Positions 53,194-63,908 of a DNA stretch of 64,000 nt are shown here, in pieces (positions within the stretch are counted from its first letter, which is position 1; each line of letters opens with the position of its first letter). Below the pieces are notes generated by a model, which ran no database searches, was not told where the DNA came from, and was given only the letters and a program-made list of their open reading frames with translations. The position numbers and the translations under genes were made by a program. This DNA comes from Chelydra serpentina (lineage: Eukaryota; Chordata; Testudines; Chelydridae): the NCBI GenBank assembly GCA_037349315.1, contig JBAIAC010000004.1, positions 42,287,001-42,351,000 on the forward strand, written 5' to 3'.

Positions 53194-54489
53194 CTAGACT
53201 TTTGAATTCCATCAAAGTTAAGCAGCTGTGGTAGTTCTAAGATGGGAGTTATACATACACGATTGAGAGCATCAGAGAATGTAATTAATTCTCCCCATTA
53301 AAACATCCCTGTCCTTGTGTGCCAATTTGCAGTGTATCAACAGGAGACATATAAAATTGAATACAACTTCAAATACTGGGACTCGTCTCCTAACTACTTT
53401 ATGCCTATTATCAGCTTCTCAGCAATTCAAGCACCATTCTGAAGTAAATTGAAACAAGGTCCCTTGGCAATTAACTGGGGGAGAGGAGGAAGGGCAGAAA
53501 TGTGGATGTGTTGGTAAGAGCTTTGATGCAGATTCCAACTCAATCATCCTTGGGTGCTTTTCTGAAAGCCAAACACACAGTTTACAAGAGACAGAACATT
53601 TCTTTTTGATTGCTCTGGGCTTGGTCTCAGGTTACTAGTGTTTTCTCAGGGATTCATTGCACATGACTAGAGACTACAGATCAAATTCACAGCCTGATTA
53701 AAACAAATAAATCAGTGGAGTTGTGCTTATGTATACCAGGAGGTGAATTTGTTCTGATCTTTTGGAGAGGGGTTTTTTCGGGGGGTGAGGGAGGGGAGGA
53801 GGAGGGAGTGGGAGGTTAAAAGGAAGAGAGGTTTAAACTGGGTGAAATAATGCAGAAGCAATATTGAGTTTTCAGTTTAAAGATTAAATCTCATCACTAG
53901 AATGAAACATGAAAAAAAAAAGTGGTAAAATTATTCTGCAAGAACAAAGGTACAGTTCAGTCCCTGGAACTTGCCTACAAATGCCATTTGTTCATATAGC
54001 TGTACGGTCTGGAACGAACACACACACACACACACACACACCCCTCTAGAATGCCACTTGCCAACTATCTTTCCCAATTCTGGGCCCCTTGTGACTTCAG
54101 GTTTCAGAGGAGTAAATCTGAATCAGCCCCATAAAGAAGTTTGGATGGAAACCAGGGCTTATCCAAATTTAGCCATTTGGAATTGGATTTCCTTTTGGGA
54201 TAACACTAAAGAATTCTGCCCCTAAATATGACCTATATTGTTTCAATATCTTTAGTTTATCAATGCATTATAAGATCACTTTGTGCTCTTAATGAAATTT
54301 ATATGGAGCATAACATTGCTTTTTACTGTGATTCATCTGCTTTATTGTATTAGATCTTTCCACACCATAATAGGAAGGTTTATCATATGAAATGTATATC
54401 AGAAAATTAATTTGATCTGAAATGGAGATATGCTAACTGATTAGCTATTATATAGTTTCTCTTCTGTAAACAGGCTTGAGGGTTTCACA
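53194..54489. other. Anonymous DNA with a CA microsatellite
   Basis: (CA)n at 54018-54041. A G-rich tract at about 53764-53815. No gene is recognised. Confidence 0.4.
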
Positions 54490-54985
54490 TCTTTCATAGA
54501 GCAATAGACAATAGGACTGAAGAGACCATGGGATGCTCTGCTGCACTGAGTTAGATTTTCCTGTTAGTGTTTATCTAACCCTAATGTATCCATTAGAAAT
54601 TAATGACTGTGCCTCTACCACTTCGTTAGATACATAATTTCATTGCTAATTGCGCGAGGAAAGGAGAGGATAAGAGCGAGAACTAGCCACGCATAACAGA
54701 TGTTAGTCATGTTGCTTAATACACTACTAGAAGGTACTCAGATACTATGGTAATGATGGAAATATAAGAACCTATAAAGAATAGAATTACCATTCTGAAG
54801 TGTTTCCTAGCTCAAAGTATTTTCTTTTTAATTTCAAATCAGTTCCTGCTCTGATAAACCATGGTAAATCATACATCCCTCTATATTGCCACCTCTCAAG
54901 TATTTCTAGAAATTTGTAAGATCAATCATTGCTTCTCTCTTCTTTTCACCCATGCTTTCTTATACGAGTAAACCCAATCAGTCTC
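54490..54985 (-). mobile_element. Ancient LINE (CR1/L3-like) fragment, antisense
   Basis: Phrases such as GTGTTTATCTAACCCTAATG, CCTCTACCACTTCGTTAGAT, CTCTCAAGTATTTCTAGAAA and GATCAATCATTGCTTCTCTC look like a heavily diverged antisense version of the CR1-clade 3' half (compare 52130-52400). Frames are destroyed. Confidence 0.45.
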
Positions 54986-55116
54986 ATACTGAAGTCAATA
55001 GCAAAACTCCCTTTTGATAAAAAATGGAAACAGCGTTGACTTATCAGGTTCCCTTAATGTCTCCTTAGAAGTTAAATCTTCTAATTTTTTTAGCGTTTGT
55101 CATTCTTGCTCTATTT

Positions 55117-55425
55117 CAGGGGTCGGCAACCTTTCAGAAGTGGTGTGTCGAGTCTTCATTTATTCATTCTAATTACAGGTGTCACGTGCCAGTAATACAT
55201 TTTAACGTTTTTAGAAGGTCTCTTTCTATGTCTTTAATATATAACTAAACTATTGTTGTATGTAAAGTAAATAAGGTTTTTAAAATGTTTAAGAAGGTTC
55301 ACTGAAAATTACATTAAATTGGAAAGCCCCCCAGACAGGTGGCCAGGACCCAGGTAGTGTGAGTGCCACTGAAAATCAGCTCGCGTGCGGTCTTTGGCAC
55401 CCGTGCCATAGGTTGCCTACCCCTG
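55117..55425. mobile_element. hAT-like MITE, CAGGGGTCGGCAACC termini
   Basis: The inverted ends CAGGGGTCGGCAACC and GGTTGCCTACCCCTG bound 309 bp. CTCTATTT is duplicated exactly at 55109-55116 and 55426-55433. The interior is AT-rich and non-coding. This terminal sequence is common in hAT-derived elements of reptiles and other vertebrates. Confidence 0.88.
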
Positions 55426-55433
55426 CTCTATTT

Positions 55434-57235
55434 CTTTTTAGATTTACTGATGGCTTTTGATTTTTAAATGAGACATCCAGATGGCATGCAGTACCTGTAG
55501 TGTGGTCATATACTGGCAAATCATCAACAAGCAAGTCTTTTGTATCATCTCACACCAAGACACCTCATTTTATTCACATGACCTGATTTTACTTCAGAGG
55601 GAAAAAGTGAAAAAAAGTTCGTAATGAATGGTATAGTGATTTATAAAAGCCAGCAACTACCTTAGTCCCACGCTTTCACTGGTTTTAGCTGTGCTAGTGC
55701 TCTTTTCAAGAGATCATCTTCTTTTAACCTAGAGAGATTATGACTAGCTGGAAGACAAAGGGATATACAGTGGCCACCCGGTGATATTTGTTGCCTGTGT
55801 TGACCTTTTAACCCTGACAACCACCACTCACAAAGAGTGAAAACAGGACTGAGTTACTTTACTGAGCAGAAAGCAAACATACATAGTATGAACCTTCATC
55901 ACTATGTCACTATTTTACCAAAATGCTCTGGAAATTACATTAGTTTCTCAGGTGTTATATCCTCATCCCAAAGAGCATACCTGAAAGAAACTATGGCTTT
56001 GGCTTTAGTGGACAAATGACAAAAGTATTTAACAACTGCTTCAAGCAAATATTTTCTAAATAGGAAGTGACTGAGTGAAACTAAAAATATTGGACCATAT
56101 TTTCCACTGGTGTAAATGAACATGATGACCCCCCATCTTCACCAGTTGAGGATTTGGCCCATCGTGGGTTCTGCTTCCACTAGTATTTCTGATGTAGGTT
56201 AATTTTTAAATGCACTTTACAAAACCTGATCAAACTTATACAGGATATATTGCATTAGATGACAAAGATCCATTGCATTACTAGAAGTTAACTAATAATT
56301 CCCAGGACTCTAGGAAATATATCACATACCTATTTCTGTGATAAAAACTTGAATTTTTTAAATTTGATTTATTTTTTAAGTCAGCAGCAATAGATGTGAC
56401 CCTTTATAATCACCACCCTTAAAATATTTCCGAACCATGAAAAAGATTGCTAGGGTAAAAGTCGATTTATAACTATTGTAGCAGTCATAGAATCATAGAG
56501 ATTAGGTCTGTCTGACTGACACACACACACCTCTCCATTTAATTGTACAAGTGTTCCAGCAAAGAGTCTAAGAAATGTGTCCATTACCCTTGTGAGCAGT
56601 GGGTTAGAAATGCCATTGCTAACTCTAGCACTATGGCTCTGCCCTCCTTTGTTATACCACGTTTTACAAAAATCTTACACTGTACTGAGCTGCCTCATTC
56701 CCATTTAGATTTTTTTTTCCAGCAAGAAGATCAAGAGAAGAAGCTAAATCCACAGAGCCAGGAAGAGCCCATGGGCATATTCAAGTCCCTCTGTGGGGAA
56801 GCCAACCTCAAGGAGCCCAGTGGGACTGAGAGCATGTGCAATCACATTTTGAATGTTTGAACAGCATACTGTGAGCAAGGTTTCATTTTGGCAACTCATG
56901 TGGGCAGAGCTAGGAGCAGTGCATGTTGGTATTTGTAATCTCTGCAGGCTACACCCCCTAGAAGCAGCTGTAAATCTGTCCTGCAGAGCCTCAGGAGAAT
57001 GAATACCAGGGTCCGGAGCATGTGACGAAGCAGAGCACAAACCCCAAACTGGCTGTGAGTTCCATACTTAGATATCACCAACCAATCATTAAGTGTAAAC
57101 TCCTCAGGTCCTAGAACAGTCTTAACATGGAGTCCCAGACAGTTCCCTTGCATGCTCCGATCCATCTTGCCACTCAGGTAAGCCTACCTTTGTAATAGAT
57201 GGTCCCTTACACCACGAATCACAGCAATATTCAGG
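55434..57235. other. Anonymous DNA with one exon-like segment
   Basis: A half palindromic element lies at 56089-56161 (TTTTCCACTGGTGTAAATGA ... CACCAGTTGAGGATTTGGCC). The segment 56733-56860 follows a pyrimidine tract and CAG and stays open to a stop, but I cannot assign it to a gene. A short antisense CR1-like tail (CATAGAATCATAGAGATTAG) is at about 56487-56506. Confidence 0.35.
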
Positions 57236-58452
57236 TTTCGGAGTGGTAGCCGTGTTAGTCTGTATCTGCAAAAAGAACGAGGAGTACTTGTGGCACCTTA
57301 CGGACTAACAAATTTATTTGGGCATAAGCTTTCATGGTATAGAACCCACTTCATCAGATGCATAGAGTGGAACATACAGTAGGAAGATACATATATACAC
57401 ACACAGAACATGAAAAGATGGGGGTTGCCATACCAACTCTAAGAGACTGATCAATTAAGGAGAGTTATCAGCAGGAGAAAAAAAAAAAACTTTTGTAGTG
57501 ATAATCAGGATGGTCCATTTCAAACAGTTGACAAGAAGGTGTGAGCAACAGCAGGGGGAAACTTAGCATGGGGAAGTATATATCAATTTGTGTAATGACC
57601 CAGCCACTCCCAGTCTTTATTCAAGCCTAATTTAATGGTATCTAGTTTTCAAATTAATTCCAGTTCAGCAGTTTCTCGTTGGAGTCTGGTTTTGAAGTTT
57701 TTGTTGTTGAAGAATTGCCACTTTTAGGTCTGTTACTGAATGACCAGAGATACTGAAGTGTTCTCCGACTGGTTTTTGAATATGATGATTCCTGATGTCA
57801 GATTGTGTCCATTTATTCTTTGCATAGAGACTGTCCGGTTTGGCCAATGTACATGGCAGAGGGGCATTGCTGGCACATGATGGCATATATCACATTGGTA
57901 GATGTGTAGGTGAACGAGCCCCTGATGGCATGGCTGATGTGATTAGGTCCTATAATGGTGTCCCTTGAATAGATATGTGGACAGAGTTGGCATCGGTCTT
58001 TGTTGCAAGGATAGGTTCCTGGGTTAGTGATTTTGGTGTGTGGCTGCTGGTGAGTATTTGCTTCAGGTTGTGGGGGTGACTGTAAGCGAGGAATGGCCTG
58101 TCTCCCAAGGGCTGAGAGAGTGAGGGATGGTTCTTCAGGATAGGTTGTAGATCACTGATGATGCACTGGAGAGGTTTTACTTGGGGGCTGAAGGTGATGG
58201 CTAGTGGCGTTCTGTTGCTTTCTTGTTGGGCCTGTTCTGTAGTAGGTGATTTCTAGGTACTTTTCTGGCTCTGCCAATCTGTTTCTTCACTTCAGCAGGT
58301 AGGCATTGTAGTTTTAAGAACGCTTGATAGAGATCTTGTAGGTGTTTGTCTCTATCTGAGGATTGGAGCAAATGTGGTTGTATCTTAGAGCTTGGCTGTA
58401 GACAATGGATCGTGTGATGTGTCCTGGATGGAAGCTGGAGGCATGTAGGCAT
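57236..58452 (-). mobile_element. Penelope-like element, 3' 1.2 kb, antisense
   Basis: Reading the reverse strand, a decayed coding region is followed by a UTR that ends with AAGTGGGTTCTATACCATGA, CAAATAAATTTGTTAGTCCG and ACTAACACGGCTACCACTCC at 57240. This is the longest member of its family in the window. It links the widespread terminal fragments (13192, 16711, 18525, 34158, 47012) to a GIY-YIG nuclease and hence to Penelope-like elements. The right border near 58452 is approximate and no duplication was found. Confidence 0.75.
57650..58060 (-). pseudogene. GIY-YIG endonuclease remnant of a Penelope-like element
   Basis: The reverse-strand translation shows CNKDRCQLCPH, a segment with GSFTYTSTNVIYAIMCQQC, then AMYIGQTGQSL, and in a shifted frame SDIRNHHIQKPVGEHFSISG, then HSVTDLKVAILQQ. 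The VIYAIM...YIGQT pair corresponds to the GIY and YIG strands of the GIY-YIG fold, preceded by the cysteine pairs typical of Penelope-like nucleases. In autonomous elements this domain cuts target DNA to prime reverse transcription. At least one frameshift and several stops make this copy inactive. Confidence 0.75.
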
Positions 58453-58589
58453 TTTTTTTCCTCCTGCTGATAATAGTACTGTGTTAACACAAACTACCAA
58501 AAAAATAAAGGGAAAGTTTAAAAAAAGATTTGACAAGATAAGGAGACTGTTTCTGTGCTTCTTTCATTTAAATTAAGATGGCTAAAAGC

Positions 58590-58735
58590 AGTATTTTTCT
58601 TCCGCATAGTAAAGTTTCAAAGCTGTATTAAGTCACTATTCAGTTGTAAACTTTTGAAAGAACCACCATAATGTTTTGTTCAGAGTTACGAACAACCTCC
58701 ATTCCTGAGGTGTTTTTAACTGAGGTTCTATTGTT
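58590..58735. repeat. Possible DNA-transposon end with TTACGAAC motifs
   Basis: TTTTGTTCAGAGTTACGAAC followed by AACCTCCATTCCTGAGGTG and TGAGGTTCTATTG resembles the right end of a mariner/Tigger-like element with ends related to CAGTAGAACCTCAG. A left end is not visible. Confidence 0.35.
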
Positions 58736-58755
58736 CTTCTTCTGGTGTTGATGGA

Positions 58756-58975
58756 CAGTAGCGGTGCCAGCTTCTTTGCTGCCCTAAGCGGCGCCTCTGG
58801 GAGAAGCTGCTGCCGAAATGCTGCCGAAGTCCCTGGCGGCTGAAAAAGCTGCTGCCAAAATGCCGCTGAGGACCCCAGCGGCTGAAGAAAAACCGTCGCC
58901 ACCGAGGGACGTCAAATGCCACCCCCCAAATCCTGGCAATGGAAATCAAAATACATTTTTCCATTGAGAACCGCT
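58756..58975. repeat. Diverged GC-rich MITE remnant
   Basis: CAGTAGCGGTGCCAGC followed by GCTGCCCTAAGCGGCGCCTC resembles the left end and interior of the CAGGGCCGGCT family, with GCTGCTGCCGAAATGCTGCC repeats. The right edge TTGAGAACCGCTTA is instead of the GGTTCTCAA type, so it may be a composite of two elements. Confidence 0.4.
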
Positions 58976-59105
58976 TATCTAGAAAAATTCTGGCTACGGG
59001 GGAACTGAGATCCCCTTATTTTAATTGTACTTTTATGTTGGTCTTTAGTACCCACAAGAATGATAAAGCATCTGTCCCAAAACACTTTAAAAACTAGAAT
59101 GTATA

Positions 59106-59885
59106 TTAGGCCTTGGCTACAGTTGCAGATGTACAGCGCTGTGAGTTAAACCCGTCTTCGTACAGCTGAGTAGGGAAAGCGCTGCAGCCTGTCCACACTG
59201 GCAGCTGCCACCGCAGTAAGGTGGCTACATTTGAGGCATTTGCAGCTGTATTGGGAACGGTGCATTATAGGCATTCAAGTGGCTGCAACGTGCTTTTCAA
59301 ATGCGGGGGGTGAGGGGGACTTTGACAGGGAGCGTTTTGGGAGAGAGAGAGTGGGTTTTTGGAATCTCCACAGAGTGTCAGCTCATTATTTCCACACCTC
59401 CACATCCCCTGCCTCTCTCTCAATCACTGAAAGCAAACAGCAGGGGCTTTGTTTGTTTTTAAAGAGCAGATAAAAGAACTTGGGGAAACTGAGCCTTCCC
59501 CCCCACCCCCCTCTGTCCAAGGCAACTTTGCTGCCGGCATTCCTAATGGAGCCCCCCCCCGCCCCCACCTGCAAACAGTAGCTGTGTTTGGTTTTTTATA
59601 AAGCACCTCAACAACGGAGCTCTGAACTCCAACCCGGAAGTGCCGTTTCAAAACAAAGGCAGCTTCCGGAGATCAGTAACTGCGTTGTTCCTCGGCTACA
59701 CTGAAAGACCAACGTTCCACCCACTTCGCAACAGCTGTTATTCCTCTCAGGGAGGTGGAGTACATGCAGCGCTGTATCTGAGGAGATACACCGTTGCACG
59801 TGCCTTGCAAGTGTAGCCAGTTAGTGAGTTACAGCGCTGCAGGCAGTTTTATTGCGCTGTAACTCATAAGTTTAGCCAAGACCTA
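59106..59885. mobile_element. Large MITE with GGCCTTGGCTACA ends and CAGCGCTG motifs
   Basis: The left end TTAGGCCTTGGCTAC and right end TTTAGCCAAGACCTAA are inverted repeats 780 bp apart. Subterminal CAGCGCTGTGAGTTAA and TTACAGCGCTGCAGG with GCGCTGTAACTCA are also inverted. The middle carries unrelated frames with no domain and two C-rich runs (about 59499-59515, 59550-59565). No transposase is present. Confidence 0.75.
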
Positions 59886-61299
59886 AGATACCCAAAATCT
59901 TGAGCACTATGGTATTAGCCAAGGGCTCCCAGCTAAATTTCAAGTTGGGTGATTTAAAACTTCTGGGAGGAATTTAGGCAGAACATAAAAGGGTGCCTTA
60001 TTTTTCTTTACCTCCTGTGATGATCTGTTGTGTAGAAGTGTTGGGTGCTGTGAAACGGCTACTATTTTCCAACAACGGTGTTTCAATTGTGCGTGTTTCA
60101 GCTAATGTGTGCACTCAGGCTAACACCCAAACTGTTGAGAACAGTGACATAGAATCCTCAATGACCAAAAGTTGCAGGCCATTAGGGTTCTGGATCTTCC
60201 AAAAGATGGAGCCTTCAACAGCCCCCAACTCCCTTACACTATGCCTAGGCATTGACTCCAAAGGGAGATGTCACCTACTGAATAACTGACACCACTTCCT
60301 GCTGCATTACTGGGATGAATTCCTCACTTCACTAAAATCAATGGCAAAACATCCATCAACATCAGTGGAGCCAGTATTTCACCCTTGGCATTTCTTGATG
60401 GTATGCTGTTTAAGTACTGACCCTGATTAAACTTGTGAGCTCTGACCATTGTAGCCTGGCTGTAGAGTGGTTCACTGAAGTACTAAATTATGTACGATAC
60501 ACTACACAGTCAATATCACACAGGAACTTTTGTTTGTGTCCCAAGTGTGACAAGTAGAAAGTGTTCCCTTTGGTCCCTCAGATGGTTGCAGTTGTGATAG
60601 GTCATCCATAGAAAACACCAGGGCCAGTGTAGCAATTATAAAAATCTTTTCATATCAGAATAGGCCAAAATGTCTCCCTGTTTTCCTCCTGCTCTTGTAA
60701 GAAATCAACAGGCAGGGGATAGTGGTTTCTTTCAGAGGCGTGTCACTTTTTCAAAACATGCCTGTAGCTAAGTATGACTTGATTTGTTTTTTAATGTAGT
60801 CTAATGGATTATTTATGAAGTGTTACAGAAGTAACACTGGTCACTCATTTGCTGGCACAGATTACTTAACAGCGTCTCTTATTCTACAGCGAGTTCTGTC
60901 AGCATAGCCCCAGTAACCTCGAGACTTGCTCCTCATTATATCCTGTCAATACAAATCAACCAATGCAGTCTTCACCTTCTTGTGGCACTGTGTGGGGACC
61001 ACTGCAGGACGAAGCCAAAACAAGCTCCTGCAGTTTAGACCAATTTTACACAAACAGGCTGACGTGATGCAGAAAATCCATGTTGTGAACTCCCCCCCAC
61101 ACAAGTAATGTACAATATGTACAGTATGACTAGTGCTCTAAGGTAATAACGTGTAGGCAAAAGGCCCTCAGTTAAGGTTCTCCTGAGCCCTCCATAGCAT
61201 GGTGGGATCAGACACTAAGGTCTAGTCCCACCATCCCTTTCCCTCTCCTAAGGCAGGATCCACAGGCATTCCCCCGTCCTCTAGTCTTTTCTTAACAGG
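59886..61299. other. Anonymous DNA, no gene seen
   Basis: A 98-codon forward frame at 59993-60289 has no recognised domain. No firmly assigned repeat. Confidence 0.35.
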
Positions 61300-61482
61300 A
61301 TCCTCTCAATACTCCTGTGAGGTAGGACAGCACAATTATCCCCATTTTACAGATAGGGAACTGAGGCACAGAGACTAAGCACAAGTTAACATAGGAAGTC
61401 TGTAGCAGAGCAGGGAAGTAAACCTGAATTTCCCAGGTCCCAGGCTAGTGACCATACCACTTGATCATCCTTCCTCTCTTCA
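61300..61482 (-). repeat. MIR/CORE-type SINE, antisense
   Basis: ATTATCCCCATTTTACAGAT, AGGGAACTGAGGCACAGAGA and AGTAAACCTGAATTTCCCAG are the reverse complement of the MIR core and its tRNA-like head. It is an ancient inactive copy, in the opposite orientation to that at 12183-12295. Confidence 0.8.
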
Positions 61483-62123
61483 ACCTGGCCATGACTCCAT
61501 TGTTTTCAGCTTTGATGGATTACTACCATCTGCGGACAAAATGGCTTCTTTGTCCCTGGTTTCGCTAACATTGAACTAAAGTGAAGAAAGCATAAGCCCT
61601 ATGGTGGCCTTCCTAGTCTGCAGAAATGCCTGTGACATTAGAACCACAAGCAATACATCTCCAAATTGCTACATTTGTTTCACACAAACGCGAGGGTGGG
61701 AAAGTGGCTTAGGTGGAGGCCACAGCCCTTCTGTCAAAGACAGTGGCTTTACTTACCCATTCTACAGCCAGGGAAAACTACATTTCAACACTAGGTCAAA
61801 GCAACAAGCTGCCACTTAAGTGGAACTGTAGGCTGTTCACAAGTCATTTTGACTTCACCAGTCACCCTCTCTTTATATGGTTCTGGGTCATAGCATGCGA
61901 AGTGAAGAAAAGGTTGGTACAAGACCCAGTGTATCCAAAAATCTTTGTTTTTCTATATCAACAAAATGGTGATACAATATACTGAACTGGAGAGCCCAGC
62001 ACCACTAGGACCTTTGTAAGAACTTTTAATTTATTTCAAGGTATTTCTTAATGTTCAAGGAAAATGCCTGACTGCTCTGAAAACTGAAGCAATTCACTTG
62101 TCCCCTATTAACTTAGCTGACAG
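61483..62123. other. Anonymous DNA, no gene seen
   Basis: Two overlapping forward frames at 61601-61985 have no recognised domain. Confidence 0.35.
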
Positions 62124-62134
62124 CATCAATTCAT

Positions 62135-62338
62135 GAGACAGACAAGGTGGGTGAGGTAATCTCTTTTGCTGGATCAACTGCTGTTGGTAGAAAGGAAGAA
62201 AACATTGTGCCCAGACCTGAAGAAGAGTTCCGCGTAACTCAAAAGCTTGTCCTTTCTACCAACAGCAGTTGGTCCAACAAAAGAGATTACCTCACCCACC
62301 TTGTCTGTCTCCTATCCTGGGATCAACGCTGCAAACAT
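62135..62338 (+). mobile_element. Fold-back Penelope-like copy with 11 bp duplication
   Basis: The left arm 62139-62196 (GACAAGGTGGGTGAGGTAAT ... CTGCTGTTGGTAGAAAGGAA) is the near complement of the right arm 62250-62309 (CCTTTCTACCAACAGCAGTT ... TTACCTCACCCACCTTGTCT). CATCAATTCAT is duplicated exactly at 62124-62134 and 62339-62349. Its sequence is the same family as 1537-1725 and 21127-21176, distinct from the 47 kb family, but with the same architecture. Confidence 0.82.
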
Positions 62339-62349
62339 CATCAATTCAT

Positions 62350-62907
62350 TTCACATGAGCTATCAAAGAACAGATATTAACAACTTGCAGCCACTACTGG
62401 CCTGGTCCAGATTCAAACCAGGGCTTTCCCACTTAGTTCAGGCAGTTCCTCGTTATGGCATGACTAGAGATATTGGATCATAGCTGTCACATTAAGATAC
62501 AAAACTGCGTGGTAAAGATACAGCCACTGAACTAACCGAGGTTAGTTATTAAACAAGCAGAGCTTTTAAGCAATGAAATAAAGTATGTAAAATAGTTTGT
62601 AATAGGGCACACACTATCCCCAGATGCCCCAGGAATCCTAGTCTGTGCCCAGGAACCTCTCAGACTCTCTCTGTTGAGTGGCAATTCTGCATGATTTATT
62701 TACATTCCCATCACCCCACCAATACAGTCTCATATTGCAATATTACATACAGTACTTCTCTAGCTCTAGAGGGGCCAGTAAGGAACAGTGGTTTCCATTC
62801 CTTGGGATCTGGGCTCAGCTAGCACTGATTACTCCCCAAGGTCCTCCCAGCCTGATCAGCTAGCATATCCCCAGTCAGCCTTCTCCAGGGGAACGGATGG
62901 GTGCCTA
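62350..62907. other. Anonymous DNA, no gene seen
   Basis: No recognised gene or repeat. Confidence 0.35.
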
Positions 62908-63171
62908 AGGGTATGTCTAGACTGCAATTAAAAACCTGTGGCTGGTCAGCTGACTCAGACTCATGGGGCTCAAGCTAAAAGGCTGTTTAATTGCGGTGCA
63001 GACATTCAGGCTTGGGCTGGAGCCTGGGCTCTCGGATCCTGCATGGTGGGAGGGTCCCAGAGCTCAGGCTGAAGCCTGAGCCAGAACGTTTACACCGCAA
63101 TTAAACAGCCCCTTAGCCTGAGTCAGCCGGCTCGGGCCAACTGCGGGTGTCCTACAGTGTAGACCTACCCT
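62908..63171. mobile_element. Self-complementary MITE, GGGTATGTCTAGAC ends
   Basis: The left end AGGGTATGTCTAGACTGCAA and right end ACAGTGTAGACCTACCCT are inverted. Complementarity extends inward: GGCTGTTTAATTGCGGTG pairs with CACCGCAATTAAACAGCC-like sequence at about 63093-63111, and TGACTCAGACTC pairs with GAGTCAGCCGG-like sequence. Most of the 264 bp can fold as one long hairpin. It has no coding sequence. Confidence 0.75.
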
Positions 63172-63365
63172 ATTAGTGACCAGAGCACTGGCTCTCCTGT
63201 CAGCTTCCAATGCTCTGTCTCACATTTATTTACACACATTATCCCAAAGAGATCCCAGATTAATGAATCTATACAGCTCCAGCTGCAGTCCGCATCCTTA
63301 ATCCTCATCCTGATAGGTACTATGGAGATATTAAAATATTTATATCTAGAGATGCAACATACCCA

Positions 63366-63560
63366 ACATACTCCTGACTCCTGGGAGTCAGGAGACCTGC
63401 ATGATATTCCTAGCTCTTCTCTGATTTGTGTAAGGACTAGTCACAGTCTAGCTCCAAGTTTTGCTGGATAGGAGAGAAACTCAGGGCCAGATTCTGCCAG
63501 TCACGCTGGCTACTTGCAGAGTCCTCACACTCAGTGTGAGCTGGGTGGCAGAATTGTGTC
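63366..63560. repeat. Possible old SINE and palindromic remnants
   Basis: CTGGGAGTCAGGAGACCTGC followed by TATTCCTAGCTCTTCTCTGA is reminiscent of a MIR-type core. CAGGGCCAGATTCTGCCAGT and CTCAGTGTGAGCTGGGTGGC follow, in the style of the palindromic elements. Weak matches only. Confidence 0.3.
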
Positions 63561-63590
63561 ATCACTGAAATGTACTAGAATGTTCTAGTG

Positions 63591-63908
63591 CAGTGGTTCT
63601 CAATCAGGGGTCTGTGTACCCTTGGGGGTAAGCAAAGATCTTCCAGGGGGTACATCAACTCTTCTAGACATTTGCCTAGTTTTACAACAGGCTACATAGA
63701 AAGCATGATTGAAGTCAGTACAAACTAAAATTTCATACAGAGAAAAGGAGAAAGTCAGCAATTTGTCAGTAATAGTGTGCTGTGACACTTATATTTTTAT
63801 GTCGGATTTTGTAAGCAAATAGTTTAAGTGAGGTGAAAGTTGGAGGTACGCAAGACAAATCACACTCCTGAAAGGGGTACAGAAATCTGGAAAGGTTGAG
63901 AGCCACTG
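63591..63908. mobile_element. hAT-like MITE, CAGTGGTTCTCAA termini
   Basis: The inverted ends CAGTGGTTCTCAA and TTGAGAGCCACTG bound 318 bp. Flanks TTCTAGTG (63583-63590) and TTCTAGTA (63909-63916) match at seven of eight positions. The interior has GGGTCTGTGTACCCTTGGGG near the left and GGTACGCAAGAC near the right. It is non-coding. Confidence 0.85.
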
